In this document: in pieces, positions 37,782 to 45,985 of the stretch | Numbering within the stretch: the stretch's first letter is position 1 | Layout: each line of letters begins with the position of its first letter | NCBI RefSeq assembly: GCF_002946835.1 | Contig: NZ_CP026652.1 | Location: 6,014,001 to 6,078,000, forward strand | Length of the DNA: 64,000 nt | From: Streptomyces dengpaensis | GTDB taxonomy: Bacteria; Actinomycetota; Actinomycetes; Streptomycetales; Streptomycetaceae | Direction: 5' to 3' | The notes under the pieces: generated by a model | What the model was told of the DNA's origin: nothing | Databases searched by the model: none | What the model saw: the letters and a program-made list of their open reading frames with translations, nothing else | Program-made: the position numbers and the translations under genes

Positions 37782-38487
37782 GCGCGGCTCCAGCACCCCT
37801 TGAGGCGAGCACGTGCAGGAGAGCCACGAGCGTCCCCGAGCCCATGAGTTCACCGCGGGCCATCAGCCCGGGAATGTCTGCGAGAGGCACCCAGGCGACG
37901 TGTCCCGCTTCTTCGAGGTCGGTCGGTTCTCCGACGAGCTTCGCGCCCTGGCCTACGTAGATCTCGTGGGGCGAGTCGACCATGCCGACCATGGGCTGAT
38001 AGGTGACCACGTGTTCCAGGGCATCCGGCCGCCAGCCGGTCTCTTCTTCGACTTCCCGCAGAGCGGCCTGTGCGGCGTCTTCGCCCTCGTCGACGATCCC
38101 GCCGGGCAGCTCCCAGCCGAATGAGTCGGGGACGAAGCGGTAGCGCCAGAGCATCAACACGCGGTCCTGGTCGTCGAGGACGGCGGCGATGGCGACGTGA
38201 TGCAGCCGTACGACGTGATGCTCGAAGCGTTCGACGCCGGGGGGTTCGACGTCCACGAGGCTGAGCTTCACCCAACGGTTGTCGTACACGGTCGTCGGTA
38301 GGTGGTTAGCCGTCGCCGCTGATCGCCAAGGGCGCGGTAGAACTTTCCCTACTTCATCAAGCCCCGGCTGCGCTCCGCTCCGCCGGGCGCGCTTCCCGGC
38401 TCTGGCTGCGCCCGCGCTCCTGCCTTCGGCCCGCTCGGCGCTGCCGCCGCCGACGCGCGCCCACATGTGGATAGGGCCGGTGGCCAT
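37765..38487 (-). CDS. NUDIX hydrolase resembling the pSAM2 immunity factor Pif
   Basis: A protein of up to 240 aa. The NUDIX box is complete: [20 protein letters not shown] then ETGW (GX5EX7REUXEEXGU, about residues 128-151). The segment starts [18 protein letters not shown]. The first 60 or so residues read through a GC-rich repeat-like sequence and are unlike the family, so the true start is probably later than 38487. NUDIX proteins are frequent in AICEs. pSAM2 Pif, which blocks redundant transfer between cells carrying the same element, has a NUDIX motif, so an entry-exclusion role is a reasonable inference and not shown. Confidence 0.78.
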   Translation of the reverse strand: MATGPIHMWARVGGGSAERAEGRSAGAARAGKRARRSGAQPGLDEVGKVLPRPWRSAATANHLPTTVYDNRWVKLSLVDVEPPGVERFEHHVVRLHHVAIAAVLDDQDRVLMLWRYRFVPDSFGWELPGGIVDEGEDAAQAALREVEEETGWRPDALEHVVTYQPMVGMVDSPHEIYVGQGAKLVGEPTDLEEAGHVAWVPLADIPGLMARGELMGSGTLVALLHVLASRGAGAAPTTAA

Positions 38488-38606
38488 GAGTCAATCACCG
38501 CATAGAGCGGCCTGCGGTCAAGGCGATGCCTCCGGCGGGGGATCGGCCGGCACCGGGATGGAGGGGCGCCGTTCCCGACTGCGGGTCCAATGTGGCGTGC
38601 GCGGGG

Positions 38607-38758
38607 AGCTCCCATCCCGTCCGCCATCGACCCAGGCAGAGCCGAGCAGACGCGGCCCAGGGCGTCAAGGTCGTTCGTACAGTGGCGCGCTCCACCTTGA
38701 CGCCCTGAACCACGCCCGCTCCACGGTGTGTGGGTCGACGGCGGACGGGATGGGAGCT
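38607..38758. repeat. Two-tier 152-bp inverted repeat (possible single-strand origin or transfer locus)
   Basis: Outer arms 38607-38634 (AGCTCCCATCCCGTCCGCCA...) and 38731-38758 match in 27 of 28 positions. Inner arms CAGGGCGTCAAGGT (38658-38671) and ACCTTGACGCCCTG (38694-38707) match perfectly. No credible gene covers it. Elements of this size and shape in rolling-circle replicons act as single-strand initiation sites (sti/sso) or as cis transfer loci (clt). The location between the Pif-like gene and cargo fits, but function is inferred. Confidence 0.6.
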
Positions 38759-38828
38759 GGGGGAGAGTGGTGGCTGGGGGGCAGCAAGCCATGCACCACC
38801 CGGCTCCACCTCCCGCACAACCACAGTG

Positions 38829-39311
38829 TTAGAGCTGCCGGAAGTAGACGGCTACCGGGATCGGGGTGCACCCGAGCTGCTCGTACAGAGCCCTAGCGGG
38901 TGCATGAAAGGAATCCCCTCCGGTCCCGATCTCAACGATCTCTGCTCCGAGCAAGCGCATCTGCTCGAAGGCGTGTTCACACAGAGTGGTACCTACGTGG
39001 CGTCGGCGATGCTGGGACGAGACTGCAAGGATCACGACTCGGCCGTGCCTGCGATCCGGATCGACGCTCCACGCTACGTAGCCCGCGATGCCGTCTTCTC
39101 CCTCAGCCACCGCGACGTATGCGTGATGCTCGGGTGCGTAGAGTCCGGCGACCTGCTGGCGGTAGTCGTCGCGCCAGTTGCCATGCTGGATGGCGAAGAC
39201 GACCTCGCCCATCAAGGGGCGGAAGGCCTCCTCGTAGAACGGCCGGAACGTCTCAATGGTCAGTTCGGTGAGTGAAGCCAGGTCACTCGGGACAAATGCG
39301 CGAATACGCAT
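38829..39311 (-). CDS. GNAT-family N-acetyltransferase
   Basis: A 160-aa acetyltransferase: MRIRAFVPSDLASLTELTIE at the start and the acetyl-CoA motif VSSQHRRRHVGTTLCEHAFE near residues 98-117, ending with ALYEQLGCTPIPVAVYFRQL. The substrate is unknown; similar enzymes on mobile elements sometimes modify antibiotics or toxins. It is transcribed alone, with the large inverted repeat just beyond its stop codon. Confidence 0.82.
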   Translation of the reverse strand: MRIRAFVPSDLASLTELTIETFRPFYEEAFRPLMGEVVFAIQHGNWRDDYRQQVAGLYAPEHHAYVAVAEGEDGIAGYVAWSVDPDRRHGRVVILAVSSQHRRRHVGTTLCEHAFEQMRLLGAEIVEIGTGGDSFHAPARALYEQLGCTPIPVAVYFRQL

Positions 39312-39594
39312 CGAAGTGTGCCTTTCATGCCGAGGGGTTGAGACCCAAGGGAAAACCTGGGCATGGGTCAGCCCGCTCCCGACCGAGTGAATCGGCGGTG
39401 AGCCAGGCCCTCAGTCCCGCGCAGGCCAAGCGGCAAAACACTCCATGGCTCGGATCGTAGCGTCCGGCCGCGCCTTCAGTAGATGACCTGACGAGGCTGC
39501 TCTGCATGGAGTCGCGCGCCAGAAGGCGCCCGTGCCCGATCGACCGGGAACTCACGGGGAATCGCGGTCATCAACAGGGAACGCGCATGACGAA

Positions 39595-39625
39595 GGCCCC
39601 CGACCGATGTAGCTGGTCAGGGGCC
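39595..39625 (-). terminator. Terminator following the tRNA-Ser fragment
   Basis: Stem GGCCCCCGACC (39595-39605) with GGTCAGGGGCC (39615-39625), one mismatch, 9-nt loop. It is placed as a terminator would be behind a minus-strand tRNA gene. Confidence 0.6.
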
Positions 39626-39634
39626 GTTCACCTG

Positions 39635-39695
39635 CGGTGGGTGTGGGATTTGAACCCACGGTGACATCGCTGCCACGACGGTTTTCAAGACCGTC
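39635..39695 (-). other. 3' portion of a tRNA-Ser (anticodon TGA), 5' half missing
   Basis: Read on the minus strand: anticodon arm GACGGTCTTGAAAACCGTC, a long class II variable arm (TGGCAGCGATGTCA), T-arm GTGGGTTCAAATCCCAC and acceptor strand ACCCACC. The matching 5' acceptor strand and D-arm are absent; a different sequence begins just upstream of the anticodon stem. This is what an att site left by a tRNA-Ser-targeting element looks like. It should not make a functional tRNA. Confidence 0.7.
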
Positions 39696-39804
39696 AACGT
39701 TTTGAGCCCGCTGCGCCGCCCTGACCTGCTGGAGGTTGACGGGGGACCGCGCGCGTCCTGGTGTGACGGCTTGTAGCATGGTGATCAAGAACTGGAGGAC
39801 ATCT

Positions 39805-40701
39805 ATGCGCGCCGGGGATGACACGGGCTCCCTTGATCAGGCAACGAGGGAGTTCATGGCAGCGCGTCCCCAGCTCTTCGGCATCGCGTACCGCGTGCTC
39901 GGTAGTGCCGTGGAAGCCGAGGACATCGTCCAGGAGGCATGGCTGCGGTGGCAGAACACCAACCGAGCCGACATCGACGAGCCGGCAGCGTTCCTCGCGA
40001 CGGTCACCTCCCGTCTGGCGATCAACCTGGCCCAGTCCGCCAGGATGCGGCGTGAGTCGTACGTCGGGCCCTGGCTTCCCGAGCCGGTCGACACAAGCGT
40101 GGATCCGCAGGTGGGTGCGGAACGGGCAGAGGCACTCGACATGGCGGTTCTCTTCCTCCTGGAGAAACTGAACCCCGTGGAACGGGCTGCCTACGTTCTC
40201 AGGGAAGCCTTCGACTACCCGTACAAGCGAATCGCGGACATCCTGGAGACGAGCGAAGCCAATACACGTCAGCTGGTGAGCCGCGCCCGGAAGCACCTGT
40301 CAGCGGAACGCCGGGAGCCGGTCAGCTCTGACGACCATCGGCAGCTGCTGGAGGTGTTCCTCGCCGCGGCACAGACAGGCAGTCTGTCGGTGCTCGAGGA
40401 GGTTCTCACTGAGGACGTGGTCAGCTACTCCGACGGCGGAGGGATACGCGGGACATCCAAGATTCCGGTCGTCGGGCGTTCGCACGTCTCCAAGTACCTT
40501 GCCGCCTTCGCCCCACGTTACTGGCCTCTGGCAGACGTTCGCTGGGTCGAGGCCAACGGCAGGCCGGCCGTCCTTGTCACGGCTGACGGATGGCCGACGG
40601 CCTTGCTGAACGCCGATGTATCGGCACGAGGCATCGAACGCCTCATGTGGGTCGCGAATCCGGCCAAACTAGCTCCTTACCTGGCTTCGCTGAACAACTG
40701 A
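39805..40701 (+). CDS. ECF41-type RNA polymerase sigma factor (SigJ-like)
   Basis: A 298-aa sigma factor. Region 2 (FMAARPQLFGIAYRVLGSAV, DIVQEAWLRWQNT) and region 4 (RAAYVLREAFDYPYKRIADI, NTRQLVSRARKHLSAERRE) are followed by a SnoaL-like C-terminal domain with the ECF41 marks WLPEP between regions 2 and 4 and SYSDGGG after region 4. In ECF41 proteins this extension regulates activity in place of an anti-sigma factor. The ATG at 39805 follows CTGGAGGA. ECF41 genes are typically next to oxidoreductase or epimerase targets; an NmrA-like reductase lies 1.8 kb downstream. Confidence 0.88.
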   Translation: MRAGDDTGSLDQATREFMAARPQLFGIAYRVLGSAVEAEDIVQEAWLRWQNTNRADIDEPAAFLATVTSRLAINLAQSARMRRESYVGPWLPEPVDTSVDPQVGAERAEALDMAVLFLLEKLNPVERAAYVLREAFDYPYKRIADILETSEANTRQLVSRARKHLSAERREPVSSDDHRQLLEVFLAAAQTGSLSVLEEVLTEDVVSYSDGGGIRGTSKIPVVGRSHVSKYLAAFAPRYWPLADVRWVEANGRPAVLVTADGWPTALLNADVSARGIERLMWVANPAKLAPYLASLNN

Positions 40702-41136
40702 GGCAGCCTTCGCCGACTCTGCACCAGGGTGCCCCGAAGCGGGCTGGCACAGGTCAGGATGTTCTGGGCTGCCCGCGCCATTCGTATACGCACTCTTCCA
40801 AACTAGTGCTCCAGGCCGGAGAGGAAAGCCGTCCTTGTGCGCGTACAGCAGCGGCACGTGGCCGGCGCTGGCGCCGGTGACCTGTCCGTCGCGCGGGTCG
40901 AGATGCAGCATGGTGCAGCTGGCGAATCGATCCGCGCCCATCGTGACGAGCAACTCGTTGATGCGCGTCAGCACGGTCGCGGGATCCGGCTCGTGGGCGG
41001 CGATCGCACGTATGGAGGCGCGCACCTGTCCCATGGCTTCGGCAAGATCCGCCAGCAGCCGCGCTCCGGCATGACCGACCACCCCCGACCCGTCAGCGGT
41101 GACATGGATCTTGGGACGCAACCCGATACCCTGCAC
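40669..41136 (-). pseudogene. Chimera of an IS1380 transposase start and a SpoIIE/PP2C phosphatase fragment
   Basis: The first 35 residues (GLRPKIHVTADGSGVVGHAG, then ARLLADLAEA) are the start of an IS1380-family transposase. From about residue 36 the frame continues as the middle of a SpoIIE-type serine phosphatase: GQVRASIRAIAAHEPDPATV, RINELLVTMGADRFASCTML, DGQVTGASAGHVPLLYA. Both parents are incomplete: the phosphatase lacks its N-terminal metal-binding motifs and its end. The open frame arose by a deletion or insertion and is unlikely to be functional. Its stop end overlaps the convergent ECF41 gene. Confidence 0.65.
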
Positions 41137-41139
41137 GTA

Positions 41140-41221
41140 GAAAGTGCCCTCCGCCTGGCCCGACAGAACCCCTCAGCAAGGTTCATCGTCCCAGGTGAGG
41201 AAGGCACTTTCGCGCTTCCGC
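41140..41221. repeat. Short inverted repeat at the IS1380 remnant
   Basis: GAAAGTGCC (41140-41148) and GGCACTTTC (41213-41221) flank the leader of the transposase start. It could be the end structure of the IS1380 copy. Confidence 0.4.
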
Positions 41222-41452
41222 CTCGACACCCACCACACCCAAACGAAACGGCGAGGCCAGCCACCGCCAAGGGAGAGCCCGAGCGGGCCGGCCTGGAGTC
41301 GTCCCGGCGTGCCGTGCGCCGACTGAGTGGGGACACGTGACGCCGTGGAATCTGCTCTGGGTGGCGGCCAAACGGGACATCTGGCGGCTCGCCCATGCCG
41401 TGGATTATCAAGATCAGTACTGCCGTTGGCCTCGACCAACCAGGGGCTGCCA

Positions 41453-42169
41453 TCACCGCGGATCACGGTCGCCAGATTGTTTACGTGCGCACGGCCCGGG
41501 ACAGGCGGTCGAGCAGCGCCCGTCATGCGGTTGTTGTAGGACGGACTGAGGGCGTCTGGGGTCAGCAAGGCTTACCGTGAGGCCAGAACCCCCGTTCGAG
41601 CCGCTACGACGACGCCGTCCGCGAGGCGTCGGTGTCTCGCCGTGCCAACTCATTTCTCGCTGCTCGGCCAAGCGCTTACGAGTACGGCTCACGATCTTCC
41701 GCGCGTCGACGACACCGAGCTGAAGGATCTCAGCGATCTCGGAGTAGTCGCAATCGAACGCCTCTCTCAGGACGTACGCGGCGCGCTTAATGGGGCACAG
41801 CTCCTGCAGGAACAGTAGCTCGGCCAGGTCCAGGGCCTTTGCGTGGTGCCCACCTACCGCCGGTTCCGCGCTCGTGTCGATGGGCTCGGGCAACCACGGT
41901 CCGATGTATGTTTCCCGATGCGCGCGTGGAGATTGCGCCACCTCGACGGCCAGTCGAGTCGTCGTACTCGACAGAAAGGCCACCGGGCTCACCACCGCGG
42001 AGCGGTCGGTCTTCTGCCATCGCAGCCATACTGCCTGGAGGACGTCTTCAGTATCGCCCGAACTGCCGAGCACGCGGTAGGCGATTCCGAAGAGACGCGG
42101 CAGGTGCTGCATAAAGACAGAAACAGCCTCTGCAGGGGTGTTTGCCGTGGGGGGCGGCTCAGAATGCAT
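41453..42169 (-). CDS. Truncated ECF41-type sigma factor
   Basis: A 238-aa reading frame from the ATG at 42169 (MHSEPPPTANTPAEAVSVFM). Region 2 (LPRLFGIAYRVLGSSGDTED), the WLPEP linker and region 4 (RAAYVLREAFDCDYSEIAEI, RKIVSRTRKRLAEQ) are intact to about residue 170. The expected SnoaL-like extension with DGGG is replaced by an unrelated low-complexity tail (HGETPTPRGRRRRSGSNGG). Because the extension controls ECF41 activity, this may be a constitutively altered or dead sigma factor. It lies upstream of, and on the same side as, the NmrA gene. Confidence 0.65.
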   Translation of the reverse strand: MHSEPPPTANTPAEAVSVFMQHLPRLFGIAYRVLGSSGDTEDVLQAVWLRWQKTDRSAVVSPVAFLSSTTTRLAVEVAQSPRAHRETYIGPWLPEPIDTSAEPAVGGHHAKALDLAELLFLQELCPIKRAAYVLREAFDCDYSEIAEILQLGVVDARKIVSRTRKRLAEQREMSWHGETPTPRGRRRRSGSNGGSGLTVSLADPRRPQSVLQQPHDGRCSTACPGPCARKQSGDRDPR

Positions 42170-42449
42170 GACTTGCGGTCTCCGTTCTTCTGGTTGGGGT
42201 CGTTTGGGGCGGCCCTGCCACCGCGTGGAGGCAGGCAGCACGGCCGAGCGGTTCTGGCCAACCCCTTGATGAACCCGACCGTTTCGTCGAGGGGCGCGCG
42301 GGCCCGTGCGGACGCCCACGAGGGCACGACGAAGGCCGGTTGCGCCGTCAGGAACGACGCAACCGGCTGACCGGAGCGGGCGCCGGCCCCGTCCGGGCCG
42401 GGCCGAGCTCGCTGATCGAAGTCGAAGAGTGTCGCCGACTCCCCCGTGC

Positions 42450-43307
42450 TCAGTCCGCGGCGCTGAATGCGCTTCGTGTCCAGTCGGCGAAGCTGGTCCA
42501 GGCGATTTCCGGATGGGCCGCATGCAGAGCCGGGACGTCGACGGTGTAACCAGGTCCGTCGAGGAAGGCCCATATCGAGCGCACGTCGGAATTCTCGACC
42601 TGCGTCAGCGGAATGTACTCGTGCCGGACCTCCGTTCCGAGGGTGGCACTCAGTGTGGCTGCCATCTGTGTGGGAGTGTTCTCATCGCTTGCCAGGTTGA
42701 TCCGCTGTCCCACATAGCGGGTGGGGTTGAGCAGCACTCCGGCCGCGAACGCTCCATGGTCGGTGCGGGCGAGCTGCTTCAACGGCTTGTCCGAGTGGAG
42801 CGGCATGTCCAGCGCACCGCTGAGGATGCGTTGCGCGCTGCCGAGGTTGACCATGTCCAAGAAAGACGTCGGTCCGAGGATCGTGTAAGGCACATCGCCG
42901 GAGACCAGTTGGGCTTCGATACGTGCCTTGCTTTCGAAAATCGGTACGCCGGTCCCCTGGTCAGCATTTGCCAACGAACTGAACACCAAATGGGGTACCC
43001 GCTGTTCGCCCGCGGCAGCCAGAATTGTCTGCCCCTGGGCCACCTCGGCCTCCACGCCGCCGTCGACAAAAGGAGTGGTGTACGCGAATACCCCGGCCAC
43101 CCCTTGCATCGCCGCGGCCAGGGAAGCCTGATCACTCAGGGAACCCGCCACAACCTCAACGCCCCGGTCGGCCAGTCGGCGCGCGGCCTCATCATCGGGG
43201 TTCTGCACCAGCGCCCGTACCCCGGCCCCGCGGTCCAACAATGCGTCAGTCACCGCCCTGCCCTGTCCACCGGTAGCGGCAAGCACCAGAATAGGATTAT
43301 CAATCAT
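42450..43307 (-). CDS. NmrA-like NAD(P)-binding reductase/regulator
   Basis: A 285-aa SDR-superfamily protein. The Rossmann dinucleotide motif is ILVLAATGGQGRAVTDALL (Gly-x-x-Gly-x-x, residues 5-23), with VFSSLANADQGTGVPIFESK in the atypical active-site region; the usual YxxxK is not evident, as in NmrA sensors. It may sense NAD(P) redox state or reduce a small molecule. The ATG at 43307 has AAGGAG nine bases upstream. It is divergent from a TetR regulator with a palindrome between them, and near two ECF41 sigma factors, which commonly control such oxidoreductases. Confidence 0.85.
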   Translation of the reverse strand: MIDNPILVLAATGGQGRAVTDALLDRGAGVRALVQNPDDEAARRLADRGVEVVAGSLSDQASLAAAMQGVAGVFAYTTPFVDGGVEAEVAQGQTILAAAGEQRVPHLVFSSLANADQGTGVPIFESKARIEAQLVSGDVPYTILGPTSFLDMVNLGSAQRILSGALDMPLHSDKPLKQLARTDHGAFAAGVLLNPTRYVGQRINLASDENTPTQMAATLSATLGTEVRHEYIPLTQVENSDVRSIWAFLDGPGYTVDVPALHAAHPEIAWTSFADWTRSAFSAAD

Positions 43308-43339
43308 TTCAGAACTCCTTCGGTTCGGGTGCGAAGAAA

Positions 43340-43354
43340 TGGACGATCTGTCCA
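43340..43354. promoter_or_regulatory. Palindrome between NmrA-like and TetR genes
   Basis: TGGAC (43340-43344) and GTCCA (43350-43354) around GATCT, with a second small dyad TACAT/ATGTA at about 43365-43378. The placement suits a TetR operator controlling both divergent promoters. Confidence 0.5.
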
Positions 43355-43404
43355 CTAGTTACGATACATGGAAATGTACAAGTAGTCCACAAGGGAGGTT
43401 GTCC

Positions 43405-44010
43405 ATGACCGAGGGCACGGCTGCCCGCCGGGGGCGAGGCCGGCGCCCGGCAGCAGAGGTGCGTGCCAGCGTGCTGGCGGCAGCGGGGCGAATCCTGCTG
43501 ACAGACGGTCTGCGAGCTGTCACGTTCGACCGCGTCGCGGCGGACGCGGGATCGAGCAAGATGACCCTCTACAAGTGGTGGCCGTCGCCGGGCGCCCTCG
43601 CGGCCGAGGCGTACTTCGCTCAGGTCAACCTGGCACTGGACTTCGCCCACACCGACGATCTGCGCGCGGATCTGCGCGCCCAGCTCGGCTCTTTCGTACG
43701 CTGGCTGACCGACGAGGGGGCGGGGAAACCCGTGTCCGAGCTCATCGGCGCCGCCCAGATGGATCCGGGCGTCGCACACGCCTGGACGGAGAGCTATCTC
43801 CTGCCCCGCCGCGAGCTCGCCCGGGTGCGTCTCCGCGCCGCCCAGCGTGATGGTGAGCTGCGCGAGGACGCGGACCTCGACGTCATCATCGATCAACTGT
43901 GGGGCGCCTGCTACCACCGGTTGCTCGTGGTGAGAGTCCCCCTCGACGACTCGCTCGTGGAACGCCTGGTCGACCAGGCACTCTACGGTGCGGCGCCACG
44001 GGAAGCGTGA
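43405..44010 (+). CDS. TetR-family regulator
   Basis: A 201-aa repressor. The HTH reads GLRAVTFDRVAADAGSSKMT then LYKWW (residues about 38-62), followed by a TetR C-terminal helical domain ending in DQALYGAAPREA. The ATG at 43405 has AAGGGAGG upstream; a further in-frame ATG at 43339 lies inside the operator and is unlikely. It is divergent from the NmrA-like reductase, which it probably represses. The 206 bp that follow contain no recognisable gene and end in IS1380 sequence. Confidence 0.87.
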   Translation: MTEGTAARRGRGRRPAAEVRASVLAAAGRILLTDGLRAVTFDRVAADAGSSKMTLYKWWPSPGALAAEAYFAQVNLALDFAHTDDLRADLRAQLGSFVRWLTDEGAGKPVSELIGAAQMDPGVAHAWTESYLLPRRELARVRLRAAQRDGELREDADLDVIIDQLWGACYHRLLVVRVPLDDSLVERLVDQALYGAAPREA

Positions 44011-44216
44011 CCTCCACGAGGTGCCCTGGCTGGGCTCGCTGCCCAGCTCGCCCAGGCCTGGCCCCAGCCCATGTACCGGCTCGCGACAGCCCTGATCGAC
44101 CACGCACGGCGCCCCCCGGGACGGACGACATTTCGCTGCTTGGGCATGGTGGCGTCCCGGCGCGGTGGTCGGGGTCTCCAAGGTCTTTCGGTCGTGGGCG
44201 GTCAGGGGTTTGCTGG

Positions 44217-45110
44217 TCAGCCGGCGGAGCGGGGCAGTGCGGCAAGGCGGTGGAAGGCTGTGGCCAGTTCGTGTCTCCAGGGCCAGGTTGCGGAGATTCG
44301 CAAGCGAAGACGCCGGCTGCCGCAGGTGAGGCGGGCGGCGACGTGCAGCAGTCGGTAGCGGAGCTTCTTCGGCTCGGCGGTCGCCAGCTCCCCGTCCAGT
44401 AGCAGGAGGCGCATCCAGGCCAGCAGGTCGATGGCCGCGAGGCTGAGTTCGAGCCAGGTCGAGTTGATGGCGAAGTGGCGGGAGGGGAAGCGGCCGAAGC
44501 CGGTGGTCTTGCCGCACCGGATGTGGTCCTCGACGGTGGCATGCCCGCAGTGACGAACCTCCAGGAACTGGGCGGAACCGCCACCCGCGTGGGGAGTGTC
44601 GGTGAGGAACACCTGGTGCCGCAGGCCCTCGTCCTGGTCGAACAGGGACAGCTGGGCACCGGGGTGCGGTCGTTCGCGCCGCACGATGATGTGGACGAAG
44701 AGACCCTGCCAGGCGGTGAGTCCCGGCATCGGCAGCGCCGCCGCCTCCACATGGTCGATCCCGGCTGGGAGCGGGACCAGATTGCGGGCCTCGACCGCCA
44801 CGTACTCGGCGAGCGAGCCGTCCCGGTTCCAGTCAATCAGCCCGATGACCCGCTGCCCGACCGAAAGCCCGGTGGTACCGACCGCGACCTCGGCGACCTC
44901 GCCCGAGACCTCGTGCCCCGGGATGACGGGCGCCCGGTCCCGGCCGCTCCGGTCGACCCAGGAGGACGACCAGGCCAGCTCTTCAGGCGTGAAGGAGGCC
45001 GCCCGCACCCGCACGACCACGTCACCCGAACCCGCGTACGGGTACGGCGCCTCCTCGACGACCAAACCCTTCACCGCCGCATCCTTATCGTGAGACCGCA
45101 CCGCCTTCAT
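44217..45110 (-). pseudogene. Chimeric frame: zinc-type alcohol dehydrogenase N-terminus fused to IS1380 transposase C-terminus
   Basis: From the ATG at 45110 about 138 residues are an MDR-family dehydrogenase: KAVRSHDKDAAVKGLVVEEA, VIPGHEVSGEVAEVAVGTTG, GQRVIGLIDWNRDGSLAEYV, LPMPGLTAWQGLFVH. At about 44695 the frame switches, without a stop, to the C-terminal half of an IS1380 transposase: IIVRRERPHPGAQLSLFDQ, CGHATVEDHIRCGKTTGFGR, WLELSLAAIDLLAWMRLLLL, RYRLLHVAARLT. The dehydrogenase has lost its NAD(P) domain and the transposase its first catalytic Asp residues. The 297-codon frame is open but should not have either activity. Confidence 0.8.
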
Positions 45111-45289
45111 GGCCGCTCCTTCCAGCTGGGCAAGACTCCACGATGACGGCGCGGCACGCACCATGCGACTCGAAAGGCGCGACGCCCCCGGACCCAGCCG
45201 ACACCACTCACGCCGAACCGGGCGAGCAGCCAGCCCAGCAGCCCTCAGCGACCGCTCCGCCCGTAGTTCGCATCGAGGGGCGGAGTCGT

Positions 45290-45412
45290 GCCACAGCTGT
45301 GCCACATCAGGCGGTCAACCACGGTCAACGACGGTTCGCCGCAGTCGAGATGCGCCGTCGACCAGGGCCGCCTATAGCCGCAGCGACCTGCGCATCTTCG
45401 CACCGTCCACGT
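45290..45412. repeat. Right-arm sequence next to att copy 2
   Basis: The stretch GTGCCACATCAGGCGGTCAA followed by CCACGGTCAACGACGGTTCG, about 110 bp before att copy 2, recurs in related form before att copy 4 (60570-60620) and before a decayed site at 53388-53563. It presumably contains the integrase arm-binding sites of the element's right end. Confidence 0.65.
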
Positions 45413-45463
45413 CCGCCCTTACAAGGCGGATGTCGGCGGTTCGAAACCGTCCGCGCCCACCAG
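45413..45463. repeat. att copy 2 (attR of element I / junction with element II)
   Basis: An exact 51-bp repeat of the tRNA-Val 3' half (33826-33876), including the encoded CCA. The 5' half of the tRNA is not present, so it is an attachment site and not a second tRNA gene. Confidence 0.92.
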
Positions 45464-45985
45464 GATGACCAGCGGATAGGACCCGGAACTCCCAGCTCAG
45501 GGAGTGTTCGGGGCCTTTCTCGTGGGCTCGCCATACGGTCTCACTACATTGTGACTACACCCTTGCTACACCCCTACTACTGGGGGGCGACCCCTAAATA
45601 TCCCCTAAACGATCAGGGTGAACGCGCAGGTCACAGGGGCGACGAGCAACCCCCGCACTCCTGTTGGAGGCGGGGGTTGCCCTGTGCCGGGGCGCCACTG
45701 AGAGGGGGGCACCTTCGAGTAGCGCCCGGCACGTTCGCGGGGTTGAGCCTGTCGTCCTGTCTAGCGGATGCATGCGGAATCAGTCATTCACCCGTTCGTG
45801 TGAACAACTGTTCGAGCACTCAAACTACCCGTAGCCCTGCGGCATATGCCAGAGCGCCGCAGGGCTCCTAGTGGGGGGTGGCGATGTCCGCCCGGAGGGG
45901 TCCTCCGATTGCTCTACGGTGGCGGGCGGGCTGTCCGTCGCTCGGACTTCAAGATCAGAAAAAGCGGAGTGCAATCCGCAGACAT
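45464..45985. other. Left end of element II: no gene, one hairpin
   Basis: About 520 bp without a convincing gene. It holds a hairpin with an 11-bp perfect stem (GCAACCCCCGC at 45646-45656 with GCGGGGGTTGC at 45670-45680) and a relatively A/T-rich patch (45540-45615). An integrase gene would be expected here, but none is left. Confidence 0.55.

Larger units (their letters stand above)
39312..39804. other. Intergenic region containing tRNA-Ser debris
   Basis: A 490-bp stretch without a convincing gene. It holds a terminator hairpin (39595-39625) and the 3' part of a tRNA-Ser (39635-39695), both in the minus orientation, then the ECF sigma factor promoter. Confidence 0.6.

Noticed and set aside
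41173..41450. Minus-strand frame with VIRGDGSPWLVEANGSTDLD
   Set aside because: No family could be recognised and the frame bridges rearrangement debris, so it was not called.
45413..45463. Possible additional tRNA-Val genes at att copies 2, 3 and 4
   Set aside because: Only the 3' half is present; the acceptor 5' strand and D-arm are missing, so they are attachment sites.
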